From: Acidobacteriaceae bacterium
GTDB taxonomy: Bacteria; Acidobacteriota; Terriglobia; Terriglobales; Acidobacteriaceae
Direction of reading: 5' to 3'
DNA: 5,065 nucleotides
Assembly (NCBI GenBank): GCA_003167305.1
Contig: PMTP01000114.1
Coordinates: 18,374 to 23,438, forward strand
Position numbers and translations under genes: made by a program. Below are positions 1 through 5,065 of the stretch, piece by piece. Under the pieces are notes generated by a model. The model saw only the letters and a program-made list of their open reading frames with translations, did not search any database and was not told where the DNA came from. The first letter of the stretch is position 1; every line of letters starts with the position of its first letter.

Positions 1-1782
1 CTTTATCACGAGTTCAAGCAATTTTTCCCCAACAATGCTGTCGAATACTTTGTAAGTTATTACGACTATTACCAGCCGGAGGCCTACATTCCGGCGGGTG
101 ATTTATACATCGAGAAGGAAGCGACGGTCAACGAAGAGTTGGACAAGCTGCGCCTCTCGGCTACGCGCAGTTTATTTGAGCGGCGGGACGCGATCATTGT
201 CAGTTCGGTCAGCTGCATCTACGGCCTGGGCTCGCCGGAGGCATACTACGGGATGCTGCTGCTGCTGGAGAAAGGCCAGCGCATCAGCCGCAAGGACATC
301 ACTCGGCGGCTGGTCGAAATCCTTTACGAGCGCAATGACACAGACTTCCGCCGCGGCACCTTTCGCGTGCGCGGCGATATTATCGAGGTCTTTCCGACCT
401 ACGATGACACGGCTTACCGGATCGAGTTATTTGGCGATGAGATCGAGAGCCTCTCTCAAATCGATCCGCTCTTCGGCACGGTGAAGCAGCGCTATGCGCG
501 GCTGCCGATCTATCCCAAGAGCCACTATGTGATGCAGCCGGAGCGGAAGGCCGAGGCGATTGATTCGATTGTGGCGGAGCTGAATGCGTGGATTCCCGAG
601 CTGGAGGCGCAGGGCCGCATGGTGGAGGCGCAGCGCATTCACCAGCGCACGCGTTTTGATCTGGAGATGATCAAGTCCATGGGCTACTGTCACGGGATCG
701 AGAATTATTCGCGGCACTTCAGCGGCCGTCTGCCAGGCGAGGCGCCACCCACGCTGCTGGATTATTTTCCCCGCGATTTTCTGCTCTTTGTGGATGAGAG
801 CCACGCGTCCATTCCGCAGGTGCATGGGATGTGGTTTGGCGACCGCAGCCGCAAGCAAAACCTCGTGGACTATGGCTTCCGGCTGCCCTCGGCCATGGAC
901 AACCGGCCGCTGAAGTTCGAGGAGTTTGAGAACCGCGTGCAGCAGGCGATTTATGTCTCCGCAACGCCGGGTCCGTATGAACTGACGCGCTCGGCGGGCG
1001 TCGTGGTGGAGCAGGTGATTCGCCCCACGGGATTAGTAGACCCGGAGGTGGAGATTCGCCCGGTAAAAGGCCAGATAGACGACCTCCTGGCGGAGATTCG
1101 CGACCGCGCCGCGCGAAATGAGCGGGTGCTGGTGACGACGCTGACCAAGCGCATGGCCGAGGACCTGGCCGGCTACTACACCGAGGTGGACGTACGCTGC
1201 CGTTATCTTCACTCCGAAATCGAAACATTAGAACGAGTCAAGCTGCTGGCTGGTCTGCGCCGGGGTGAGTTCGACGTGCTGATCGGCATCAATCTGCTGC
1301 GCGAAGGGCTGGACCTGCCGGAGGTTTCGCTGGTGGCGATTCTGGACGCCGACAAAGAGGGTTTTTTGCGCTCTGCCGGCTCGCTGATCCAGACCATGGG
1401 CCGCGCCTCGCGCCACATTGCGGGCCGCGCCATCCTCTACGCCGACCGCATCACCGACTCCATGCGCCGCGCGATCGACGAGACTGATCGAAGGCGAACA
1501 ATTCAGAGAGCTTATAACGAGGAACACGGGATTACGCCGCAATCGATCATCAGCCCGGTGGACATGGGCCTGGCCGCAATTCTGAAGGCCGAGTACGGCG
1601 ATGTGGATGTGGAAGAGACGGTGGGACTGCCGGAGTTTGCCACCCAAGCGGAACTCGACAGTTTCATCGCCAAATTGGAAACGGAGATGCGCGAGTCGGC
1701 CAGGAAGTTCGAGTTCGAACGGGCGGCGCGTCTGCGCGACTCGATCAAGGAGCTGCGCGAGAAGGAGTTTTTGTTCGGGTGA
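1..1782 (+). CDS. uvrB: UvrABC excinuclease subunit B, 5'-truncated by the window edge
   Basis: UvrB is the cytoplasmic ATP-dependent subunit of nucleotide excision repair; it receives damaged DNA from UvrA and forms the pre-incision complex with UvrC. The frame is open from base 1 to a TGA at 1780-1782, giving 593 residues. The family is usually about 670, so roughly 72 N-terminal residues, including the Walker A loop, lie upstream. Visible in order (fragment numbering): the aromatic beta-hairpin [10 protein letters not shown] at 20-29, which clamps DNA; the UvrA-interaction region around 85-175; Walker B DESH at 265-268; [10 protein letters not shown] at 318-327; [10 protein letters not shown] at 431-440; helicase motif VI as QTMGRASR at 464-471; YNEEHGITP at 505-513; and a C-terminal UVR domain from about 549 with [11 protein letters not shown] at 570-580, the UvrC-contacting coiled coil. 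Internal TTG/ATG codons are not the start. Motif VI is slightly unusual (the common form is QTIGRAAR), but both arginines are kept. No clear terminator follows. Confidence 0.97.
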   Translation, partial: LYHEFKQFFPNNAVEYFVSYYDYYQPEAYIPAGDLYIEKEATVNEELDKLRLSATRSLFERRDAIIVSSVSCIYGLGSPEAYYGMLLLLEKGQRISRKDITRRLVEILYERNDTDFRRGTFRVRGDIIEVFPTYDDTAYRIELFGDEIESLSQIDPLFGTVKQRYARLPIYPKSHYVMQPERKAEAIDSIVAELNAWIPELEAQGRMVEAQRIHQRTRFDLEMIKSMGYCHGIENYSRHFSGRLPGEAPPTLLDYFPRDFLLFVDESHASIPQVHGMWFGDRSRKQNLVDYGFRLPSAMDNRPLKFEEFENRVQQAIYVSATPGPYELTRSAGVVVEQVIRPTGLVDPEVEIRPVKGQIDDLLAEIRDRAARNERVLVTTLTKRMAEDLAGYYTEVDVRCRYLHSEIETLERVKLLAGLRRGEFDVLIGINLLREGLDLPEVSLVAILDADKEGFLRSAGSLIQTMGRASRHIAGRAILYADRITDSMRRAIDETDRRRTIQRAYNEEHGITPQSIISPVDMGLAAILKAEYGDVDVEETVGLPEFATQAELDSFIAKLETEMRESARKFEFERAARLRDSIKELREKEFLFG

Positions 1783-1800
1783 GGGGTTCGTGTATTCCAT

Positions 1801-1861
1801 CCTTCGCAAAGAACAAAACGCAGGTTCTTCGACTTCGCTGCGCTTCGCTCAGAATGACGGA
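1801..1861. repeat. Interspersed-type intergenic repeat next to the uvrB 3' end
   Basis: This GC-rich block carries the CTTCGACTTCGCTGCGCTTC core at 1828-1847, followed by GCTCAGAATGACGG. I recognise this word type as a short non-coding repeat dispersed in many bacterial genomes, acidobacteria among them; that is from memory and unchecked here. Its left part, 1801-1814, matches 13 of 14 bases with the reverse complement of 3807-3820 in the other spacer. A weak 6-bp stem (AAGAAC 1809-1814 with GTTCTT 1824-1829) is present. There is no T run, so it is not an obvious intrinsic terminator for uvrB. Boundaries are approximate. Confidence 0.5.
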
Positions 1862-2037
1862 GCACCCAATCAAATGTCGTCTTGGGGGACGATTGTGTAT
1901 GTATGCCTGCAGGGCGACTGAAAAAGGCGATTCTGTGGGCCTATAGGTGGACAGAAGGGCGGGATAGCGTTCAAAACTGGAAAATGTCGGGTTGCGGGTA
2001 TACCGAAAAGGGTCAAAGGTAGGGTTGTCCCCGGACC
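1862..2037. other. Intergenic stretch with no recognised feature
   Basis: Nothing functional is identified here. Short reading frames on either strand lack ribosome binding sites and family-like sequence. Three 8-bp palindromes (CCTGCAGG 1906-1913, CCTATAGG 1940-1947, GGTATACC 1997-2004) occur, but they are unrelated to one another and too short to interpret. Confidence 0.5.
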
Positions 2038-2072
2038 AAAAGTCGAAAAAAAGCTCAAATTAGGCTGTATTT

Positions 2073-2127
2073 GGTCGTTTTTTGGCGCATTTTAGGCGCG
2101 TTTTCGGCACATTTTGGGCGGGTTTTG
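2073..2127. repeat. 11-nt tandem array, five units, helically phased T tracts
   Basis: Five consecutive 11-nt units begin at 2073, 2084, 2095, 2106 and 2117, with the approximate consensus GGCGCNTTTTN (for example GGCGCATTTTA, GGCGCGTTTTC, GGCACATTTTG). A degenerate 10-nt unit precedes at 2063, and the pattern fades after 2127. The unit length is not a multiple of three and no gene covers it, so it is not a coding repeat. Each unit carries a run of 4-6 T. Upstream A/T tracts at 2038-2041, 2046-2052, 2057-2061 and 2069-2072 continue a spacing of roughly 10-11 bases. Tracts phased in this way are known to give intrinsic DNA curvature; any biological role here is inference. Confidence 0.75.
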
Positions 2128-2263
2128 CAACAGGTTCGGGGCAAATTGGGGCGACTTCAACCTCGCGGGTTCGCGCCACGGGCGGGTACTGTTTCCGTTG
2201 GGGCCGGGTTCCGAGCCTTTCAGATTGTGTTGTCTTGTCCCTGAGAGGTTGGGGTCCATGGTT

Positions 2264-2288
2264 TCCAGGTCTCAAAACGAGACCTGGA
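2264..2288. repeat. Perfect 10-bp inverted repeat (hairpin), intergenic
   Basis: TCCAGGTCTC (2264-2273) and GAGACCTGGA (2279-2288) are exact reverse complements separated by AAAAC. No T run follows on either strand, so it is a poor intrinsic terminator. The GGTCTC-AAAA-GAGACC core followed by a GCACCC-type word resembles a palindromic element I associate with acidobacterial spacers; this is from memory. It lies about 175 bases before the next start codon, so it could also be part of a 5' leader. Confidence 0.7.
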
Positions 2289-2452
2289 GCACCCGCCCGC
2301 TCATCGCGATAAGACTGTATATCGCTTGAGCGAGGCACAGCTTTTCAAGACTCAGTGTAATTCTTCGAGGCTGATGATCGGGCCACCTGTCAAAGACGGA
2401 CCGGATAGACTTGAGCGGAATTCCAATCTGCGCCGTCTCATAGATAGATTTG
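2289..2452. other. Upstream region of the secreted-protein gene, no firm promoter
   Basis: This stretch should hold the promoter of the gene at 2463, but no well-spaced -35/-10 pair is visible. TGTAAT at 2356-2361 and TTGAGC at 2326-2331 are 24 bases apart, which is too far. A small dyad, GCGATA 2306-2311 with TATCGC 2320-2325, is present but weak. Confidence 0.35.
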
Positions 2453-2458
2453 AGGAGG
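2453..2458 (+). promoter_or_regulatory. Strong Shine-Dalgarno for the 2463 start
   Basis: AGGAGG lies four bases before the ATG at 2463, within the longer purine run AGGAGGAG (2453-2460). It fixes the start codon and argues for efficient translation. Confidence 0.85.
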
Positions 2459-2462
2459 AGTC

Positions 2463-3713
2463 ATGCGTCGTCTCGTTTTCGTTCTTTCCTGTGCCGTCCT
2501 TGTTTTTTCCTGCCTGTCCGTGGCCGCGCAGGAGCAGACAGCACCCCAAACCGCCCCGTCCGTATACACCACCGTCAGCGGCCGCGTCACCTGCGGCGAC
2601 ACCGGCCATCCGGCCCGCTTTGCCGCCGTGCAACTGATCCCTGAAAAGACGCAGCCAAGCCAAGCTCTTGATTTGACCAACGTGAAGAACGAAAAGGATA
2701 TGGCGAACCGCCTCGCTAAAAGTATGTTTCAGACGCGGAAGAGCACAGGGCTTTCCGCCGTCAGCGCGATCGACGGCAGCTTCGAGATGCCCCAGGTTCC
2801 GGCCGGAACCTATTACGTTGTCGCCCAGCTCAAAGGCTATCTTTCGCCGCTCGATGCGCTCACGGAAGAAGACCGGTTTAAAGGCGGAGCCGACGCAATC
2901 AAAAAGATCCAAGCCCAAGCCGAGAAGATCGTCGTGCAGGATGCTCCAGTGCATGTGGATGTACGCATGGAGCGCGGCGGCTCGATCAACGGCGTCATTC
3001 GCTACGATGACGGCAGCCCGGCTGTCGGCGTAACGCCCGTCCGGATGGTCATGCAGGAGGATGGCAAATGGAAGACGGGTTCCTTCAATCCAGGCGCACA
3101 GCAAACAAACACTACCGACGACCGCGGCCACTACCGGATCAGCGGTCTGGCCAAAGGCAAATACGCTGTCAAGGCCACGCTGCCCACGAATCAATCGATC
3201 CAGGGTCTGGCTGGATCGAACGATAGTCACTTCAACCAGGGCGATGCCCTCGTCGTGTACTCCGGCGGAGTCTTTCTCGAAAAGGACATCAAGCCCATCG
3301 AGGTCGTCCAGGGTGAGGATGCCGATGGCATTGACATCGTCTTCCCGGTCGACAATCTCCACGTCGTCTCCGGCACGGTTACGGCTAAAACCGATAGCCA
3401 CCCTCTGAACTCCGGCTGGGTGAGCTTGAAGGACCCCGAAACCAAGGCCATGCTGCGCGGAACCATGATCGAAGAGGACGGTAGCTTCAAATTCAACTAC
3501 GTTCCCGAAGGCCAGTACCAATTGGTGACATCACGCGCAGGTGACGCGGACAAGAATGTCCCGGGAGGCGCTTTAATGTGGAATCCCACGTTCCTGAAGA
3601 ACTACCAGGACGCCACCCTCCCGATCGAAGTGAAGGGCGACCAGACCGGCCTCACGGTGCAAGTGGCCGACCAGCCCGCCACCGGGGCGCCGGCCAAGCC
3701 GCCCACGCCCTGA
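2463..3713 (+). CDS. Secreted protein with three carboxypeptidase-regulatory-like domains
   Basis: This gene encodes 416 residues and is complete. A Sec signal peptide is clear: MRR, a hydrophobic core at 4-20, and VAA before Q23, so cleavage after A22 is likely. C17 lies in VFSC, a poor lipobox, so a lipoprotein is less likely. The mature part shows three similar beta-sandwich units of the CarboxypepD_reg/transthyretin type: about 37-125 (VSGRV, then DGSFEMPQVPAGTYYVVAQL), 172-240 (SINGVIRYDDGSPA, then DDRGHYRISGLAKGKYAVKA) and 299-357 (VVSGTV, then DGSFKFNYVPEGQYQLVTS). Two probably helical, charged inserts lie in or after unit 1 (about 66-95 and 131-158), and the tail is Ala/Pro-rich (404-416). 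No catalytic domain is visible. Similar stand-alone proteins are, to my recollection, frequent in acidobacteria; their role is unknown, with cell-surface or carbohydrate binding only a guess. It stands alone between repeat-rich spacers. A 389-residue antisense frame is a shadow. Confidence 0.9.
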   Translation: MRRLVFVLSCAVLVFSCLSVAAQEQTAPQTAPSVYTTVSGRVTCGDTGHPARFAAVQLIPEKTQPSQALDLTNVKNEKDMANRLAKSMFQTRKSTGLSAVSAIDGSFEMPQVPAGTYYVVAQLKGYLSPLDALTEEDRFKGGADAIKKIQAQAEKIVVQDAPVHVDVRMERGGSINGVIRYDDGSPAVGVTPVRMVMQEDGKWKTGSFNPGAQQTNTTDDRGHYRISGLAKGKYAVKATLPTNQSIQGLAGSNDSHFNQGDALVVYSGGVFLEKDIKPIEVVQGEDADGIDIVFPVDNLHVVSGTVTAKTDSHPLNSGWVSLKDPETKAMLRGTMIEEDGSFKFNYVPEGQYQLVTSRAGDADKNVPGGALMWNPTFLKNYQDATLPIEVKGDQTGLTVQVADQPATGAPAKPPTP

Positions 3714-3739
3714 CCCCAATGCTGTCCACGCTTATTGGT

Positions 3740-3878
3740 GGGTGGAGAACCCTTAGTTTTTCAAAATCTTAACTTTCCTACAAAAGTGGGTGCCCCACCC
3801 TTCCGCGTTCTTTGCGGAGGGATGGGGCACGGAGATTTTTTGGCTCCCGAGTCTCCAGCCCCATTTGATTCTCCACCC
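3740..3878. repeat. 139-bp segment bounded by 10-bp inverted repeats (MITE-like)
   Basis: GGGTGGAGAA (3740-3749) is the exact reverse complement of TTCTCCACCC (3869-3878). The segment between them is non-coding and contains the large hairpin at 3790-3830. Short terminal inverted repeats around a palindromic, gene-free core are the shape of a miniature inverted-repeat element. No target-site duplication is evident just outside the repeats (left TTGGT, right GTAGT), so mobility is not shown. The two arms could also simply pair in RNA. Confidence 0.45.
3790..3830. repeat. 17-bp imperfect hairpin, possible terminator
   Basis: The arms 3790-3806 (GTGCCCCACCCTTCCGC) and 3814-3830 (GCGGAGGGATGGGGCAC) pair over 17 positions with one C-A mismatch and one T-G wobble, around the 7-base loop GTTCTTT. 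Six T follow at 3836-3841, five bases past the stem. It could end transcription of the gene finishing at 3713, although the gap before the T run and the distance of 76 bases from the stop codon make it a non-classical terminator. The GTGCCCCA/TGGGGCAC palindrome is also a word type I associate with dispersed acidobacterial repeats. Confidence 0.7.
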
Positions 3879-3881
3879 GTA

Positions 3882-3899
3882 GTGTGAGCCAGATCACAC
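3882..3899. promoter_or_regulatory. CRP/FNR-family operator upstream of ccmF
   Basis: GTGTGA (3882-3887), six bases GCCAGA, then TCACAC (3894-3899) form a perfect 6-bp dyad. It contains the TGTGA-N6-TCACA pattern of the E. coli CRP site. The site sits 87 bases before the ccmF start and just ahead of a -10-like TATGAT. Binding is by established analogy; the regulator in this organism (CRP, FNR or another family member) is unknown. Confidence 0.6.
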
Positions 3900-3909
3900 C
3901 GGAAGCGGC

Positions 3910-3915
3910 TATGAT
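3910..3915 (+). promoter_or_regulatory. Possible -10 box for ccmF
   Basis: TATGAT differs from TATAAT at one position. No good -35 lies 16-18 bases upstream; that place is taken by the CRP-like dyad, whose centre would be about 31 bases before the inferred transcript start near 3922. This would imply an operator overlapping the -35 region and a leader of about 65 bases. It is an inference from one hexamer. Confidence 0.3.
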
Positions 3916-3977
3916 GGAATGAGAATTGGTTCGCCGGGAGGCCGTTTGACTCCCCGTCCGCGTGCGAAAATCATTCT

Positions 3978-3981
3978 GGAG
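3978..3981 (+). promoter_or_regulatory. Shine-Dalgarno for ccmF
   Basis: GGAG sits five bases before the ATG at 3987. In this frame no ATG, GTG or TTG occurs between the stop TGA at 3912-3914 and that ATG, so the start is well fixed. Confidence 0.75.
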
Positions 3982-3986
3982 TCTTC

Positions 3987-5065
3987 ATGGCAGCTTTTGG
4001 CAGTTTTGCTCTTCTTATCGCGTTGGCGCTGGCCGCGTGGAACCTGCTGGCGGGGGCGGTTGCGCTGCGGCTGATCGCCACCGGGCAGCCCTCGGCGGTC
4101 TCGCCCGAGCGGCTGGCCGACACGGCGCGGCGGGCGGGAATCGCCGGCTTTTGGGCCGTCACCGCGGCGGCCTTTGCGCTGGTCTGGTCGGTCTTTACCA
4201 ACGATTTTTCCATCACCTACATTCTGGAGCACTCCAACCGCGCGCTGCCGGGGGCCTATAAATTCTCCGCGCTGTGGAGCGGCCAGGAAGGCTCGCTGCT
4301 GCTGTGGGCGTGGCTGCTGGGCGCGTATGGCTTTGTGCTGCGGCTGACGCACAAGCGGGACGTGAAGCTTTACGCCTATGCGGGAGCGATTCTGGCCGGA
4401 ATTCAGGTCTTTTTCCTGGCTATTTTATGCTTTGCCGCTCCGCCGTTTTCGCTCTATCAGGGAGCGATTCCCGCCGACGGCGCCGGACTGAATCCGCTGC
4501 TCCAGTACCCGGAGATGGTGATTCATCCGCCCATGCTCTACCTGGGCTATGTGGGATTTTCCGTGCCATTCGCCTTCGCTCTGGGCGCGCTGATGATGCG
4601 ATACCCCGGCGAAAAATGGATCAAAATTACCCGCATCTGGACGATGGTGACCTGGCTCTTCCTTACCTGCGGCATCTTCCTGGGAATGCACTGGGCCTAC
4701 GCCGTGTTGGGCTGGGGCGGCTACTGGGGATGGGACCCAGTGGAGAACGCCAGCTTCATGCCCTGGCTGACCGGCACCGCCTTTCTTCATTCCGTGATGA
4801 TGCAGGAGAAGAAAGGCATGATGAAGAGCTGGAATGTGTGGCTGATCTTCGCTACCTTCCTGCTGACGCTGCTGGGCACGCTGCTGACCCGCGCCGGGCT
4901 GGTCAGTTCGGTGCATGCCTTCGCGCAGTCATCCATCGGCACCTGGTTCACGGTCTTCATGGGGATCGTGCTGGCGGTCTGCATCTTCACCTACATCTTG
5001 CAGCGTGACCACCTGAAGAGCGAACATCATCTGGAGTCGCTGGTCAGCCGCGAATCGAGCTTCCT
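3987..5065 (+). CDS. ccmF: Cytochrome c haem lyase subunit CcmF, 3' end outside window
   Basis: CcmF is the membrane core of the System I haem lyase, which attaches haem from CcmE to apocytochrome c on the periplasmic side. The frame is open from ATG 3987 to the window end, 359 codons plus two bases; E. coli CcmF is about 647 residues, so a little over half is seen. Likely membrane segments: 5-31, 51-72, 98-120, 128-151, 181-204, 217-240, 257-273, 283-301 and 318-338. Family marks: FSALWSGQEGSLLLW at 93-107; HPPMLYLGYVG at 180-190; the haem-binding WWD motif WGGYWGWDPVENAS at 243-256; and LLTRAGLVSSVHAFA at 299-313. Histidines 180, 268 and 310 have the same spacing (88 and 42) as E. coli H173, H261 and H303, which are P-His, haem b ligand and P-His. 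H235 in GMHWAY replaces a residue usually aromatic in proteobacterial forms. No other ccm gene is in view; it seems to lead its transcription unit. CcsA/CcsB (System II) and NrfE are related alternatives, but the start and motif spacing favour CcmF. Confidence 0.95.
   Translation, partial: MAAFGSFALLIALALAAWNLLAGAVALRLIATGQPSAVSPERLADTARRAGIAGFWAVTAAAFALVWSVFTNDFSITYILEHSNRALPGAYKFSALWSGQEGSLLLWAWLLGAYGFVLRLTHKRDVKLYAYAGAILAGIQVFFLAILCFAAPPFSLYQGAIPADGAGLNPLLQYPEMVIHPPMLYLGYVGFSVPFAFALGALMMRYPGEKWIKITRIWTMVTWLFLTCGIFLGMHWAYAVLGWGGYWGWDPVENASFMPWLTGTAFLHSVMMQEKKGMMKSWNVWLIFATFLLTLLGTLLTRAGLVSSVHAFAQSSIGTWFTVFMGIVLAVCIFTYILQRDHLKSEHHLESLVSRESSF

Noticed and set aside
1906..2004. Three 8-bp palindromes (1906, 1940, 1997)
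   Set aside because: They are unrelated in sequence, irregularly spaced and short, and show no array or operator logic.
1870..2058. 62-codon minus-strand frame after uvrB
   Set aside because: There is no Shine-Dalgarno, no domain signature, and part of it lies over the A/T tracts. I considered a transposase remnant but found nothing to support it.
2306..2325. GCGATA/TATCGC dyad with an 8-base spacer
   Set aside because: Six base pairs with a long loop in a spacer of this size is close to chance expectation, and it is not placed against a recognisable promoter.
2082..2329. Small + strand frames (76 and 71 codons) in the first spacer
   Set aside because: They run through the 11-nt array and the hairpin and are composed of repeat sequence. 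There is no ribosome binding site and no family-like composition.
2352..3521. 389-codon open frame on the minus strand
   Set aside because: It is antisense to the gene at 2463-3713, which has a signal peptide, a strong ribosome binding site and recognisable domains. The antisense product shows no family features.
3911..3922. ATG ATG GAA TGA mini-frame in the ccmF leader
   Set aside because: It has only three sense codons, no clear ribosome binding site, and overlaps the presumed -10 box, so it is unlikely to be in the transcript.
3946..3974. TTGACT at 3946 as a -35 box for ccmF
   Set aside because: The hexamer 17 bases downstream is not -10-like, and transcription would begin at about the ribosome binding site.
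4274..5008. 244-codon open frame on the + strand in another phase inside ccmF
   Set aside because: It is a shadow frame of GC-rich coding sequence; the ccmF frame carries all the family motifs over the same bases.

Overview
The window looks like a piece of a GC-rich, Gram-negative bacterial chromosome, most likely Acidobacteriota (class Terriglobia). That placement is an inference. It rests on a secreted triple carboxypeptidase-regulatory-like protein of a type I associate with acidobacteria, and on intergenic spacers filled with short palindromic repeats of a style familiar from those genomes. No database search was possible.

Layout, all genes on the + strand: (1) 1-1782, the 3' part of uvrB, the damage-recognition and helicase subunit of nucleotide excision repair; roughly the first 72 codons lie before the window. 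(2) 1783-2462, a 680-base spacer with no convincing gene. It holds a GC-rich interspersed-type repeat (1801-1861), an 11-nt tandem array whose A/T tracts are phased with the DNA helix (core 2073-2127), and a perfect 10-bp hairpin (2264-2288). (3) 2463-3713, a complete gene for a secreted 416-residue protein made of three transthyretin/CarboxypepD_reg-like beta-sandwich units, with a strong ribosome binding site. (4) 3714-3986, a 273-base spacer with a 17-bp hairpin inside a 10-bp inverted-repeat bracket, then a perfectly symmetric CRP/FNR-family operator and a possible -10 box. (5) 3987-5065, the 5' part of ccmF, a cytochrome c haem lyase, cut by the window end.

The three genes do not form an obvious operon: the spacers are long and repeat-rich, and the products (DNA repair, secreted beta-sandwich protein, cytochrome c maturation) are unrelated. 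ccmF appears to start its own transcription unit, possibly under CRP/FNR-family control.

I see no evidence of a new multi-gene system, CRISPR array, RNA gene, transposase or phage gene. The interest lies in the spacers: the helically phased array, the MITE-like bracketed hairpin and the operator in front of ccmF.
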